A stretch of DNA of 64,000 bases, taken from the NCBI GenBank assembly GCA_963556195.1, contig OY744520.1, positions 492,501-556,500 of the forward strand, in the 5' to 3' direction. Each line of letters begins with the position of its first letter. The stretch's first letter is position 1. Source of the DNA: Sepiola atlantica (lineage: Eukaryota; Mollusca; Cephalopoda; Sepiida; Sepiolidae). The notes beneath the pieces are model-generated. The model had not been told where the DNA came from and did not search any database. It was given only the letters and a program-made list of their open reading frames with translations. The position numbers and the translations under genes are program-made. Below are positions 11,724 to 24,460 of the stretch, one piece after another.

Positions 11724-13240
11724 TCATCTGTTTTGGAAATGTGAGGTCACATGACACTCTTGTTGGGACGCGTTATTTGCTCAGTGTGTTGTGTGTGTTT
11801 GTTTAAATTTGAATTTAGTGTAATAAGACCGTTGAGATTTAAAACACGGGAGAAGAAAGAGAATTCAAGATTAAAGGGAATAAAAAAGGGGGGTAAAAAA
11901 TAAAAAAAATATATATGAAAAAATATATATATATATATATAAATAAATATAAAAAAATATAAAAAAACATATATATATAAAAACATTTCAATACTAAGAA
12001 TAAAAGAATAAAAAAAGAAAGAAAAAGAGTATAAAAAGGTATAAAAAGAAGAAAAAAAGGGGGTTAAAAAAATATATATATAGAGAATAAAATGTAGAGA
12101 ATAAAAAAGAGCGAGAGAGAAAGAAAGAATAAAAATAGAAAGAATAAAAAGAATAAAAATATAAAAATATAATAAATAAAAGTATAAATAAAAATAAAAA
12201 TAAATTAAAAATAAATTTAAAGATTAAAAATAATAATAATAATAAAAAATAAAATTAAAAATTAAAAATTAAAGATTAAAAACAAAAATAATAAAAATAA
12301 AGAAAGGGTTTCTCTGAAATTCCCGTGAGCCAAATTATGAATTTTGTATTGCCCCACAATATTATTTATACTTTTATTTATTATATTTTTATATTTTTAT
12401 TCTTTTTATTCTTTCTATTTTTATTCTTTCTTTCTCTCTCGCTGTTTTTTATTCTCTACATTTTATTCTCTATATATATATTTTTTTAACCCCCTTTTTT
12501 CTTCTTTTTATACCTTTTTATACTCTTTTTCTTTCTTTTTTTATTCTTTTATTCTTAGTATTGAAATGTTTTTATATATATATGTTTTTTTATATTTTTT
12601 TATATTTATTTATATATATATATATTTTTTTTCATATATATTTTTTTAAATATTTAATTTTTTATCAACCACTAGATTAATCTACAAACCCATTTTAACA
12701 AACTCAAATATTTCATATTTCTATCTTAGTTACCTCCCTTAGTTCCGAATTTCTTCATTAAAATCACTCCAATCTGGGGAAAAGATTCTTACACATCAAC
12801 GGTTTTTTAGAACGCATACCTTCAAAAATATAACGGCTAATGATACAAATTCATAATTTGGCTCACGGGAATTTCAGAGAAACCCTTTCTTTATTTTTAT
12901 TATTTTTGTTTTTAATCTTTAATTTTTAATTTTTAATTTTATTTTTTATTATTATTATTATTTTTAATCTTTAAATTTATTTTTAATTTATTTTTATTTT
13001 TATTTATACTTTTATTTATTATATTTTTATATTTTTATTCTTTTTATTCTTTCTATTTTTATTCTTTCTTTCTCTCTCGCTCTTTTTTATTCTCTACATT
13101 TTATTCTCTATATATATATTTTTTAACCCCCTTTTTTTCTTCTTTTTATACCTTTTTATACTCTTTTTCTTTCTTTTTTTATTCTTTTATTCTTAGTATT
13201 GAAATGTTTATATATATATATGTTTTTTTATATTTTTTTA

Positions 13241-13271
<31 letters not shown>

Positions 13272-13467
13272 TTTCATATATATTTTTTTATTTTTTACCC
13301 CTCTTTATTATTCCCTTTAATCTTGAATTCTCTTTCTTCTCCCGTGTTTTAAATCTCAACGGTCTTATTACACTAAATTCAAATTTAAACAAACACACAC
13401 AACACACTGAGCAAATAACGCGTCCCAACAAGAGTGTCATGTGACCTCACATTTCCAAAACAGATGA

Positions 13468-13534
13468 CAACAGAAGCTGAAGAGAGCCGGATGGGTAAGA
13501 CCTTCCGTGCTTGAAACCGACGGTACGAATGTTG
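13468..13534 (+). ncRNA. type I hammerhead ribozyme, foldback 1 right arm
   Basis: Outer stem I CAACA (13468-13472) pairs with UGUUG (13530-13534) across a symmetric GAA/GAA internal loop, closed by G13476-C13526. Core CUGAAGA at 13477-13483 fits the CUGANGA consensus. Stem II is long and imperfect: GAGC/GCUU, then CGGA/UCCG. GAAA at 13513-13516. Stem III ACC/GGU with loop GAC. A17 is 13525, the predicted cut site. An internal loop in stem I is typical of natural hammerheads that use loop-loop contacts. Confidence 0.85.
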
Positions 13535-13559
13535 TACTAATTTTTCTGTACCAGAATAA

Positions 13560-13563
<4 letters not shown>

Positions 13564-13629
<66 letters not shown>
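13564..13629. repeat. (TA)n tract
   Basis: Shared border: foldback 1 ends on its left and pLTR family P1 starts on its right. Confidence 0.97.
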
Positions 13630-13633
<4 letters not shown>

Positions 13634-14040
13634 GCAATATTATTAAATAACACATAGTTTTTTGTTTGATGAAGCTTTTTTTATTTTTTCAATTTCCGAA
13701 TAGTCTATTTAGTTATTCGGTCAAATTTATGTATTCAAGTTCCGTGGGGTTTTAGAGTTTATTTATCAACTCATTTTTTGGTGGGTTAGTTTTCTGTGTT
13801 TACATCCACTATATTTTACTGTTTAAGTTGAAACGGCTAGTATTTACAACTTTTAAACGAGCGTCTATAGTTTTGACATGTTGCATGCGAACGTTCTTAT
13901 GTCAAATGCACATACAGAATTTTAAATGATGATATCTTACGGCTAAGAATTTATTAATTTTAATTACTACGCAAGACACTTTAAAATGTTGTGACTAGTT
14001 TTGTAATTAATGTTCTTAATTGTGGAGTGTCTAGTGCTCC
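13630..14040 (-). mobile_element. pLTR remnant family P1, second copy
   Basis: Inverted relative of 8090-8609: 'ttattaaataacac' next to the TA tract, 'gtttgatgaagcttttttta', 'ggtcaaatttatgta', 'ggctaagaattt' and 'gacactttaaaatgttg' occur in the same order. The hammerhead-like hairpin expected near 13790-13830 is not preserved. Confidence 0.5.
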
Positions 14041-15835
14041 TTCAAAATTTGCTTTCCCCATGCGACAGAAACAATGAAAGGAAAACATTTCAAAATGGTT
14101 AACTGCCTCTTAATTCTAAAAGCCATCTACAGCATTTTCCATTCTTGGAATGACGTTCTGTCTGGTAAGCCAAATCAGTTATTTTTATAATTTTCCACCT
14201 CAGCGAAATTTCTAAAAATGTAATTTATTTTGCTTTACATTTTAAATTTCTCTTTTAAAGATTGTCTATTCTATCCACCTTCTCTCAGGTCTTTGCCTGC
14301 TTTTGATTGTTCTTAGTTTTTGTACACTATTTAAAACGCAAAATCCGCTTCAAATCCGAACTAAAAAAATTCAGAGCCAATCCTAAAACTGCACACCGGG
14401 AGAAAATGAAAAGAAAAATATTTCAAAATAGTTATCTACTTTGAAATGCATAGTTACATTTTCGATAAGAAAACGTTTTCACGCAACGAAGACGTGAAAC
14501 ATTCAGCCGTTAAACAACACATGACACGCAAAACCGTTAAATGACACCCGAGACGCTAATCCGTTAAACAGTCAGTTGTTTTGACTTCGTTGTACAATTC
14601 ATTGGACGAAAATGAAATTTAGATAATGAAGGGGGTGATACGCGAAATAAGCCGTCGAGAGAAAGGCTCCGAAACGGTGCGTATTATATATTGATGACCC
14701 GACCTTATCTGGAGGCTTAAATGAAATATTCCACAAATAAAAACAACCGAGGAAAAATGAATATATATACAAGCCCACAAGGTAAGCTGTTTGTTCCAAA
14801 CAACAATATCTTCTGTTTTCACCTCGCGTCATAGCGAGTTTCTGCTACTGTTCTGTTAGCTAGTTTCATTCTATAGAGACATGGCTAGTCCGTTGACTTT
14901 CAGAAACAGACTGAATAGCGACTGGGAATAGACCAGCGGATCCTGGAAAGACAGGGGCCGTTGGGGAAGACCAAATGAACAGAAGAAAACACAGGAAACT
15001 GACCACAAGATCCAGCGAAACGGAGGAAAGTGATGGACTGAAAAGAAATTATTGGAAAACGATTCAGACAGACCAAGAGATAATGAGTTAAGAACAGTAC
15101 ACAGAATTCCCATGCGCCTTTAACTCCCAAACAGGAATGAAGATTCATCGAAACAAAATGGGGTGTTCTTCTCACCCAGTAACTCATAAGCAGCGCTTTG
15201 TTATCTCAGATAGAACATCGGAAAAACAAGGTCAGGACGCAACCTACAGTGCCAATGATATCTATGCAGTTGCACCAGTGGGTGAGATTTAAAATTCCCA
15301 CCGGCAAGCAGTTCGGAAGAATGGTGCATTATTGACCGTACAATAAGCAATACACTACATAAAGAATTAGATAAAATTAAATATGATGAACGCTTGTGGT
15401 CATGTTATATACCGGATTTGTATGGCATTGTATGGTGAAAAAGAGAAATCGACTAAACCAACAGTCAAGCGTGGTGTATTATTTTTGTGTTATTACGTAT
15501 TGGGATAGGGACAGTCATGTTTTAGGTGTTGGCACATTGTGCTAGTGTCGGAATAACGCATGGTATGTCTACTGGAAAGTGTAGTTGTAGTTTAAGAATA
15601 TAACAATTACTTTTTAAAATGATTCTTAGAGATACATTTTCCCACATAATACATTAATATATACCATTATTTTTATTCTACTGTGTTTTCGGCTTGAAAA
15701 GAGTTATTATATACCGCAAGGGTTTCTGTTTAAAATATTTAATATTTATAGAGTTAATGCGTGATTTTTTAAAGCTTTATCATCCAATTTGAAATTCGGA
15801 TGCATTTGGTTAAAATAGAATGGATAAATATAGTG
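14041..15835. other. no gene recognised
   Basis: Mixed composition. Small frames such as 14871-15187 (-) have no recognisable features. No repeats shared with other parts of the window were found. Confidence 0.4.
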
Positions 15836-15837
15836 GA

Positions 15838-16070
<233 letters not shown>

Positions 16071-16465
16071 TCTATGTTTCTAATCGTTAATTTAATACTT
16101 CCATCATCAATATAATTGGGAAAATGATTGTTTATTCGAACTTGCTTAATGTTTTACAATTTTTAATATTTTACTGGTTAAATTAGTTTCTTCAGGGTGA
16201 GGGAGAAATGGCTTAAGAGTTCTTAGCATATGTAATTCTTCTATGTTTTGATGTTAGTAACGGTTAATTCCCTAACGAATTTATGATTGAAAACTGTGAA
16301 ATAATCGGTATATTATGTAAGTTCGGCACTTAGTTTAAAATCATTGTAAATTCAAATGTAAAGAAAAGTAACCGATTACATTTACATAGTGCATCCGTAG
16401 TAGTAATAAATGGTGTAGCAAAGTCGTTGCCCTCGAATCGTGTACTCTCTTTTTTGTTTTCCACT
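16071..16465. other. no gene recognised
   Basis: AT-rich DNA between the trinucleotide tract and a direct repeat. Confidence 0.4.
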
Positions 16466-16625
16466 TGAAGTGACAGCAAGACAGAGGAAAAATTTACCAT
16501 TCAGAATTCAACTGAAAGGGAACAAAGAGTATTTGAATATTGAAGAGACTCATTGTTGTTTGAACCACCGACCGCTATTAGAGATACATTACCTGTAACG
16601 TTCGTTGCAAGCACACCACATGGCT
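16466..16625 (+). repeat. dispersed direct repeat, copy 1
   Basis: Shares 'gacagaggaaaa', 'cattcagaattcaac', 'gaagagactcattgttgtttga' and 'cgttngnngcaagnacaccac' with 18178-18300 on the same strand. This copy has about 40 bp more in its second half. Unassigned family. Confidence 0.6.
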
Positions 16626-17032
16626 TCACACACTTTTGCGATCGTCAGATGACTTAACGCACAGACTTGGGATGAAATTCGAGATCGCTTTAATTCATTC
16701 TATAACCGCTAAACAATTACATTTTCTGATGGTTCGTTTATTGAGTGAGTATCATTATCAGTTTTCCCCAAAAGCTTGTTCTTATTTATTGATATTTTTT
16801 ATGTCTTATTTTATTATATTCAGATTGTATATTGTATATCTATGTTAATGGCTGTATTTTGTCAAAATCTGAATCATATTTGATTCATGATATTCATTTT
16901 GCAGTCAAGGAGGTTTAAGTCTTTTTACTTTTACATGTTTGAATTTTTTTATTTATTTTATTATCATCATTTTATTATTTTTTTACTATTTTTATTATTG
17001 TTATTTATTAGCTAATGTTATCATTTTCTTTG

Positions 17033-17033
<1 letters not shown>
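16626..17033. other. no gene recognised
   Basis: T-rich sequence leading into a TTA tract. Confidence 0.4.

Positions 17034-17116
<83 letters not shown>
17034..17116. repeat. (TTA)n tract
   Basis: TTA repeat with a single ACT interruption. Confidence 0.96.
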
Positions 17117-18177
17117 GTTACAGTTTTCTTTGGTAATTTTTTAATGATTTTCCTTCGTCAATGAGTTTTACACAACGCACCCAATAGAATAGTACATAAC
17201 AGCAGCAAAGAAATAACTCAAACACTAAAATATTTTTGCAGTATAAATAGATACAGACCTAAAAGAGATAAAATCGTTTACATAACTTAAACAACGAAAA
17301 TTATAAACCATATAAAAACAACGCAACACCTCTATATATAAACAATTACTCTAACCCCATACTGAGTGTATTCCAGCAAATTAGTAAATCAGTATAACAC
17401 ATATCTTGCAACTCCAGCAATATAAACATATTCAACCAGTACAAAATAGAATATCAAAACACTCTAAAAAACCTAGTATACAAGGATAACACAGACACGG
17501 ACAGACTCAACTGAAACCGTAACATCATTTGGTTCAACCCACTCTTGAATATCGAAGTATTACACCCATAGGTAAAGTATTCTTCAAATTAGGCTACAGA
17601 AACAGCACACTGTACAAAATAAAAAAAGTAGGAACACTATTAAGGTCAGTTATGGTTGCATTGATAACATACTAACGGTAATAAGAAACCACATTCTATA
17701 AATATTGAATAGCTATAACAAACCAAAAACTGCAGAAGTAACATATAAACAATCATAATAGCAATAATGACACTAAAAATAGAACTCACTTCTGCAACGG
17801 CTGAAATAGAAACAACTGTCCCCCGAGGAATAAATTCCTGAAACTCAATATAGTATTCAAAGCCACTACTTATGACAACACCAGCAACGAATAAAAAAAT
17901 GTATATATGAGCTATGGAAAACACACTTAAAGCAAACCACAAAAGTAAGTGACACTTGCTAACCACAGGTAAGTAAACAGATTAAATAACAATAACACAA
18001 AAACTCAATCACGAACCGAAAGTAAACGGTTACATATTAAGACGAACCAAAGATAGATGAAACGACCGCGGTAAAATCTGATGATATCTAAGAAAAAGAT
18101 TATAACGTTACATTCTCTAATAAAACCGCAGTGGCGCCAACATCGGTGATACAACGGAAAGTGTCCGCAGAAGGCTT
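17117..18177. other. no gene recognised
   Basis: AC-rich/AT-rich sequence. The minus-strand frame 17646-17966 (106 codons) is hydrophobic but has no family signature, and the composition makes stop-free chance likely. Confidence 0.35.
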
Positions 18178-18300
18178 GAGAAGACAAAAAGGCAGAGGAA
18201 AATATTATCATTCAGAATTCAACCTAAAGGAAACAAAGAGCAATTGAAGAGACTCATTGTTGTTTGACGTTCGGTGCGAGAACACCACGTGGTTTACAAT
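18178..18300 (+). repeat. dispersed direct repeat, copy 2
   Basis: Second copy of the repeat at 16466-16625, slightly shorter. Confidence 0.6.
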
Positions 18301-18429
18301 TAATAATGAAATAGAATCAAAAGTATTGGATCATCCGTAGAGACTTGCCGTTACTCAGATTCAAATAAAAGCCACCGCCGGTTTTAATGACTGTGATGAA
18401 TCCAAATTAGTAACGATGACAACAACGAC

Positions 18430-18432
18430 AAT

Positions 18433-18497
<65 letters not shown>

Positions 18498-18535
18498 TAA
18501 TAATGATAATAATAATAATGATGATGATGATGATG
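18430..18535. repeat. (AAT)n(GAT)n tract
   Basis: About 100 bp of AAT units passing into TGA/GAT units. Confidence 0.96.
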
Positions 18536-19695
18536 TTGCGTAGTATTATCGATTGGAAAGGCCATCTTGAAAAGAACCAACCTGAGATAGATTTCCAGAA
18601 GTTAATAAGGGTTCCCTGACCGATGTTATTGTCATAGTAAACTAAAGCCTATTAACTTTAACATGACGTCATTCTGTACAGTTACAAACGAGAGCTGTCG
18701 AACAGTCAGACTATAAAAATTTTCACTTCACTTCAAAATTCATCGAAATGCAGGAAATAAACCAATTTTTAATGACATTTTTAGTATTTATTAATTAACG
18801 ATAAGGTATATGATTAACCCATTACTCTCTTAGAAATCCTAGTGCAAATGTATTATTTCACGTAAACAAAAAGGAAGCAATTATATCACAGGTAACTAAC
18901 AATGCAGGAATGTATTTTTTATTAAAATAAAACATCGTAGATGTTAATATAAAAAGAAATCTTTTAAAATATAGTTCTCATATATTACGAAAACAAACCC
19001 CTAAATTCCGTACTAATAAAAGCAATATAAGTCGAAGAAAAGTTAAATTCTCGAATGAAATAACATTGCAGAAATAATACGACACTGTCTTCTAATATTT
19101 GCAATCAGAGATAACATTATTTACTAGCTTATTAAATTTAAAAAACATAATTTTACAAACCTTGCTATATTTTGTAGGATTTAAGTTATCTCGTTTAATA
19201 AGATGTATCCAAGTGCGAAATAGTTTCTTATATGTTGGAAACGCAAAAACATTAACTTCGAAGCCACTTTTATAATACACACGACGAAGGCATTTTTATC
19301 TTTCGAAAAGAAACGGAAGTACTCCCATTTTGGTAAGCTGTCGAAGGAAAACTTTTCTGGAAGAAAGTAAAACTCACGCAAGGAATATTTTTGTGTTACA
19401 TAACAGAGCCTTTTATTTTGGCAGGACTTTAACAGACAAGAAAATATCGTTGCGAAAAGAGTTTACGTTAAACGTTCGAATAAGTTGAATCTTGATTGTA
19501 AGTCAGCGGAGAGCGAGGAGTCGTTTTTTCCTCGCTGTGGTAAATCTCTAACTAACATATCGCAGGAACACAGAACAAGATGTCCAACGGAAATGTATCC
19601 CTACACGAAGCGATTTTATTGGTTGCTAAACCAATCACTTAGGGTAAGTTTATTTGTTTACATTACAAGAAAATAGTTCGTCACAAAATGTAAGT
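18536..19695. other. no gene recognised
   Basis: AT-rich, no repeat shared elsewhere in the window was noticed. Frames at 19181-19381 and 19485-19676 have no family features. Confidence 0.4.
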
Positions 19696-19696
19696 A

Positions 19697-19698
<2 letters not shown>

Positions 19699-19775
<77 letters not shown>

Positions 19776-19820
19776 TATACTACTACTACTACTACTACTA
19801 CTACTAATAATAATAATAAC
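19699..19820. repeat. (TTA)n(CTA)n(AAT)n compound tract
   Basis: TTA units to about 19773, then CTA units, then AAT units. It borders dispersed repeat copy 3. Confidence 0.96.
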
Positions 19821-19829
19821 TAGACTCTC

Positions 19830-20150
19830 ACTGGAAAGGTTTGAAGAGTACTAGAACATTGAGGAAGCTTATTGCCATCCAGATCTCAGAGAAAACTAAT
19901 GGTGGTTGTCAGCGAGAAATCAATGGTAAGCGACAGTCGCGATAACGAAAAATGATTTCAAGTGGTTATCAAAAGAATAAATAGTCGTAAAATGTCAACG
20001 GGGATTAACAGACACAGGATGGAACACTACCGAGATCTCCATTCTCAAATTCCTAAGATGGCCAACGGTTATTATTAGCGAGAACGTAATGGTAAACGAC
20101 TGTTACGATGACGCCAAGTGATTTGCAAGCAGTGCGATCACTAGTAATGA
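19830..20150 (+). repeat. dispersed repeat, copy 3 (two sub-copies)
   Basis: Same family as 4975-5300 and 5640-5900. The motif 'cagcgagaaatcaatggtaagcgacngt' at 19906 is followed by a second partial set, 'ttagcgagaacgtaatggtaaacgactgttacgatgacgc', at 20065, so two diverged units sit in tandem about 160 bp apart. Confidence 0.55.
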
Positions 20151-20497
20151 CTCGTGTGAGAACTTTCTAATCAGTAACCAAAAAAAAAAAAACTGATACC
20201 GAACCATGTTTTCCGAAATATTTACGTTCAGATCTTGATTCTTGACTTCACCACTAAAGTAGATAAAAATAAAATAAGCGAAAATATGTAAAAGGCAACA
20301 GCAAACCTTCCAATCTTGTCATCACAATTTGGGTGAGTAGGGGGGCGGTTACACCAACTTCCGTTTCCGGCAGGTGGATGGACATTGTATCAAAACTAAA
20401 TTATATCAAGGAAACGCACCTACTTTGTCATGTGCGCATGCGTATCTTAATCAAATTTCTCATGTTTTTAATTTCTGCAATTAAAATGTCAAAGTTA

Positions 20498-20498
<1 letters not shown>
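20151..20498. other. no gene recognised
   Basis: Contains an A12 run near 20180; otherwise unremarkable. Confidence 0.4.

Positions 20499-20499
<1 letters not shown>

Positions 20500-20588
<89 letters not shown>
20500..20588. repeat. (TA)n(TG)n tract
   Basis: TA run switching to TG units near 20564. Confidence 0.97.
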
Positions 20589-21034
20589 ATTCAGTTGTAA
20601 TACTCCATTAAATAATTTATCGCTGTTTAAATCTAAACAGGAAATTAATTTGTCACTCAATAAAAAAACGCCTCCTTATTTTAAATGTTTCTAAATCTCA
20701 ACTTTTTTCTCTACTTCCTCTAACTGATTTCTATCGTAGTCGGTATTTATATTTACTAGGATTACTTTAGTAACAAAGAGAAAAAATACATAAAATAGTT
20801 GAAAGTGTTTCTCTATGTCTCGCTCCAACTGTGATTAAAGGAAACTAAAGAAGGCCAGACAGAATCAACGGCTGAAACGTTGTAAAAATGACAGCAGCTA
20901 ATATGACGAAGAAGAGTCTGAAACACGTAACTTCTGTTGCGCTTTGCTATTCATCGCCGAGAATCCAGTATTTTATTCATAGAAGTATGATACAAATCAG
21001 TTCGACAGAGGGTTCGTTGCTGTTGGGCTGACGT
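20589..21034. other. no gene recognised
   Basis: No coding or repeat signal noticed. Confidence 0.4.
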
Positions 21035-21035
21035 A

Positions 21036-21238
21036 TGATTCTGTTCAGTCTTGGGAGGTCCATCTTCCCAAGCCTTAACTTCTCTCTGAGAAGGGGTTAG
21101 TTTATTGCTAATCGCCTGAGGCACCCGTACCGTTGAATGCTTCAGGCGATTTTTGTAGGCCACAGTGCGCTTATACTAGTGTGCTGGCTTCTCAAACCCA
21201 CAGCCGACCTTGGGTTTTATTTCTTGCCAAGAAGGTAA
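21036..21238 (+). mobile_element. U2-SINE family body, 5'-truncated copy
   Basis: Same order of blocks as the minus-strand copy at 37025-37372: 'gttcagtcttgggaggtcca', 'gagaaggggttagtttattgct', 'cctgaggcacccgtaccg', and a tail with 'gaccttgggttttatttcttgccaa'. The U2 head is missing, consistent with 5' truncation. Confidence 0.65.
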
Positions 21239-21885
21239 ATAATATATAAAATATTTTATTCAAACGCAGACACTCGTTGAAAAAGATAACTTCATTTTCA
21301 TTCGGTCATGTATAAACTTTTTTGTATATTTTATAAAAATATTCGTGCCAATAGTCTGTATCTGTATTCCTGAAACAATCACTATAAAACTTACTGTCAT
21401 TTTCATAATTTGGTTGCCTTCCATATGTACACTAATAAAATAACGTTTCTCTTTATTTATTTGTCTAAAGAAATACTGAAGGAATTTCAATGAGAATACT
21501 GGCATATCTCTATTTATAAAAGTCGGGTATGTGTATATGTTTATAACTGTGCACATCATATTAAAAATAAAACTCGTGTTGTGTGTAAATTCTTATTATA
21601 GTCTTTTTAATAAACAAAATATCGCATAGTAAAGACAAGTTAATAAATATTTACCGGTCAAATATGAAATCTTGCTTAATTTTAATCCGCCCAACTCTGT
21701 ATGAATAAAATCGTGTGACCACTTCTCCTGTTCCTTTGTATGCATATTTCTCGTCTCTACGTTATGTTGCATAGCAAGGGGGGAGAGAGCTTCTTTTATC
21801 ACTACACGCAGAGATCCTTCCGACTGAGGCAGTTCTCCAAAACCACCTCGGCAGTTCGCTATCACATCCTCTCCGGCCGAAAATA
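21239..21885. other. no gene recognised
   Basis: AT-rich. The minus frame 21596-21865 has no family features. Confidence 0.4.
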
Positions 21886-21889
21886 ACGC

Positions 21890-22700
21890 GAAATGTTCAC
21901 GAGAGGATTAATAGTGATTTCAATCTTTTTTCTCTTTCTTTTTTTATTCATTCGGACCACAGTCTTAAATCTTCACGTATCAATTTACGGCAACTCAGGC
22001 CTTTTTCAAATAACGACCTCTCAAAATTACAAGAATCTTTTCACGGCATCTCAGGCCTTTTTCAATTACGGCCTCTTTGAAACCACGAATCTTAAAGTCT
22101 CTAAACAGTTCTCAAATAAATCTCAAATAAATCTCAAAGTTTACCTTAACTTCTGTTCTCTTCCCTTTGCCTGTGATTCGTCTGGTCTTCGCTGGCTGTG
22201 TCGTCTTATCTTCTGTTCTCTTCTTTGGCCTGTGATTCGTCTAGTCTTCGCTGGCTGTGTCGTCTTGATCGAAGGAAGAGGTCTGTCTCAGACAAAATGA
22301 ACACACGAGACACGAATTTTCTTGAAGGGATATTTCACACAAATTTATTTATTCTCACACAATTTTCTTACTTCTTGGTTCGGTTGCTGTCAGGGGGATT
22401 CCGGCCTCGACTCTCTCATGCTCGGGCTATTTTCTTTCCTTTCTGGGATATCTTCTGCCCCCCACAGCGGGGCCTTGCCTTTTTACCGGCTACATGCTCG
22501 CAGCCGGTCTGGGCGGTATCGCCTCTAGGCCCAGACTGATTCTAAAAACTAAGTTATTGTTTTCTGTGGTGACGTAATCATCGTTCCCACGCACAATATG
22601 GGGACAAAAACGTCTCACTCTGATCTCTGACTCAAGGTCACGTCAGGTCTAAATTTATTATGACTACTCCTGGATCAAACACTTCTCTGACTCATTTCTG
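21890..22700 (+). other. GC-richer block with short tandem duplications; possible LTR or gene edge
   Basis: Base composition differs from its surroundings. A unit 'ctcaggcctttttcaa...acgacctct' occurs twice at about 21995-22095, and a 59 bp unit 'ctgtgattcgtctggtcttcgctggctgtgtcgtctt' occurs twice starting at 22171 and 22230. Two overlapping frames (21893-22300, 22198-22539) are open but change composition with the repeats and show no domain. A terminal repeat of an LTR retroelement is possible; no primer site, RT or second copy is visible. Confidence 0.35.
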
Positions 22701-23415
22701 AGTCCAGAAACAAAACCTATTTTTCGATAACAAAATTAGCTATTTGATACTAGTTAATCTACCCGTTTAAAATACAGGGTCCGTCATAATATAACAGTTA
22801 CCTATATCATTTGTTTGTATTTCCTTGTTTTGTAAATAGATAAAATAAGAATGAATTACTTCGTGACCATTCGAAATTTGAAAGGAATTTGGAAGCAATT
22901 TAACTGTTAAATATAAAGTAATATCTGACATGAAGATTGTTAGGACATTCACTTGTATTAAAAGATTTAAACTTTTAAGAATGTAATTACATGAAATAAT
23001 TTAAAACGAGATTAACTTAAAACAGGATTAATTTAACAAAAATAATATAACGAAATTAGTCATATATCAATTTGCTCCAATTAAGTTAATGATCAATCGA
23101 TATTGTGATAATTAAAATTAACTTTTTAAATTCAATTTAAAACTAATAACATTATAAAAAAATAAAGCGAAACAATAATGAAACTAAACAACTCCAGAGC
23201 AACGTCGGGTAGGGAAAGATAGTTGTTTATAAAATATTATTCAGAAAGTCAACTCGTTTAAGTAGTAATAACATTGCTAGATATGTTCTGTTCTTATACT
23301 ATACCTCCCACCAATCAAATAAATTACCAGTTACATCTGACCAGGCGGTGCCGATCCGTCCCTAAGTATATTAGTAAAACGCAATTAGTAACTTAACCTA
23401 TAATTAGAAAGATTT
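22701..23415. other. no gene recognised
   Basis: Very AT-rich, no repeats noticed. Confidence 0.4.
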
Positions 23416-23424
23416 TGGCGATTC

Positions 23425-23500
23425 GTTCATCGTCTAATGGTATTAGTCTGACAAGGTAATAATTTAGGATTGAACTCGGTCCAGTGACTTAATTTTTCGT
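23425..23500 (+). other. possible tRNA-like sequence
   Basis: 'cgtctaatggtattagtc' resembles a tRNA D-arm/A box and 'aggattgaactcgg' a T-arm/B box, about 35 bp apart. No clear acceptor stem. Probably a decayed tRNA-derived SINE head or chance. Confidence 0.25.
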
Positions 23501-23894
23501 GTCTAGAACAACTACGCCTAATTAAATGCGAGTGCAAATCTGAAGGGATTTACAAAACCAAGTTATAAACAATTGTTATATTAGTATAAATGAAATTCTC
23601 CAGTAACAAAGAACATACTCATGGCATAGCATTCTAAAATAAATATAAGCCGTTTTCGTTAGCTGTTTGTGCACCTTCACACATGCAGGTTATTTCGTAA
23701 ACATGTTACGATTTCTTAGTCTTTAGTGCAAACACATGTAAAAGGTGAGATGGAAAATGTATAAAGTGCTTGCAGGGTTACCTGCCGTTGCATGTTCTAA
23801 TGTCTTAGCTAGTCTGTTATTTTGATAAACAAGGTACACATATGCGTAGCGCGAGTTTTCGGGATACGTGCTCCTCATAGGACTTAACTTACTA

Positions 23895-24095
23895 TAAAAA
23901 CAGTCAACACACGGATCAGCCGTTTTTCAAAATACTTCACTTCTACTAAAAAATATCCGACATACGGATCAGCCGTGTCTCAATATATTTTACTTCCTCT
24001 AAAACATTCGACATTCGAATTAGCTGTTTCTCAAAATACTTTACTTACTCTAAATACATCGACATCTGGGCCAGCCATTTCGCAATGTACTTGAT
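23895..24095. repeat. minisatellite, about 52 bp unit, about 4 copies
   Basis: Units of the form 'c(g/a)acatncggatcagccgt...tcaaaatactttacttnctctaaa' repeat at about 52 bp spacing, decaying to the right. Confidence 0.8.
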
Positions 24096-24299
24096 CATCC
24101 AACATTCGAATCAGAAATTTAGCACATGGCTATGATATGTTTGACAATATCAAATCACCCAAATTAAAAGAAAATCGACAAATACAAAAAAGAAGAATCC
24201 ACGTGTTTATGTATGATTAGAATTGAATGATGTCACCTAATCTCCCTCGGTTAAAATTTTAATTTTTGTTCAATGTTCAAAATATGTCTTCTGATTTTG

Positions 24300-24460
24300 T
24301 GCATTCCATATTTGATTGGACTATATACATATGTTCTACAATTCCCGCTGAAGATGAATAAAGATAGAAAACGTCAATTAAAACTATATAAAATCTTTCA
24401 AAGAATGTACGAATTCGAAACAACGGATCTTACTTTTAATTTTGTCAATATGTGATATTT
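24300..24460 (+). mobile_element. possible PLE pLTR remnant
   Basis: A hammerhead-like core (CUGAAGA at 24348, GAAA at 24367, stem II not convincing) is followed by a Lys/Arg-rich frame that reads 'FETTDLTFNF' at the position where the 9.0 and 49.3 kb pieces read 'SVIFNNVCL'. No TA tract follows. The match is weak. Confidence 0.25.

Larger units (their letters stand above)
11625..13567. mobile_element. foldback element 1 with hammerhead ribozymes in both arms
   Basis: Left arm 11625 to about 12345 and right arm about 12840-13567 are reverse complements, sharing the outer 'ctggtacagaaaaattagtacaac', the 'gtcacatgacactcttgttgg' block and the inner 'gggtttctctgaaattcccg' end. Between them, 12360-12650 is a further partial copy in right-arm orientation (matching 13010-13290), and 12655-12840 is unique. 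Each arm has an identical 67-base hammerhead near its outer end. The right arm abuts (TA)n. No RT or transposase frame survives; T/A-rich arm sequence gives spurious Phe/Tyr-rich ORFs. It could be a PLE-derived inverted terminal-repeat pair or another foldback transposon. Confidence 0.8.

Noticed and set aside
12344..12649. 101-codon Phe/Tyr-rich ORF inside foldback 1
   Set aside because: T-rich arm sequence read as protein; mirrored frames occur in the other arm.
23890..24100. CRISPR-like array
   Set aside because: The regular ~52 bp spacing comes from a decaying minisatellite whose whole unit repeats; there are no unique spacers, and the window is eukaryotic.
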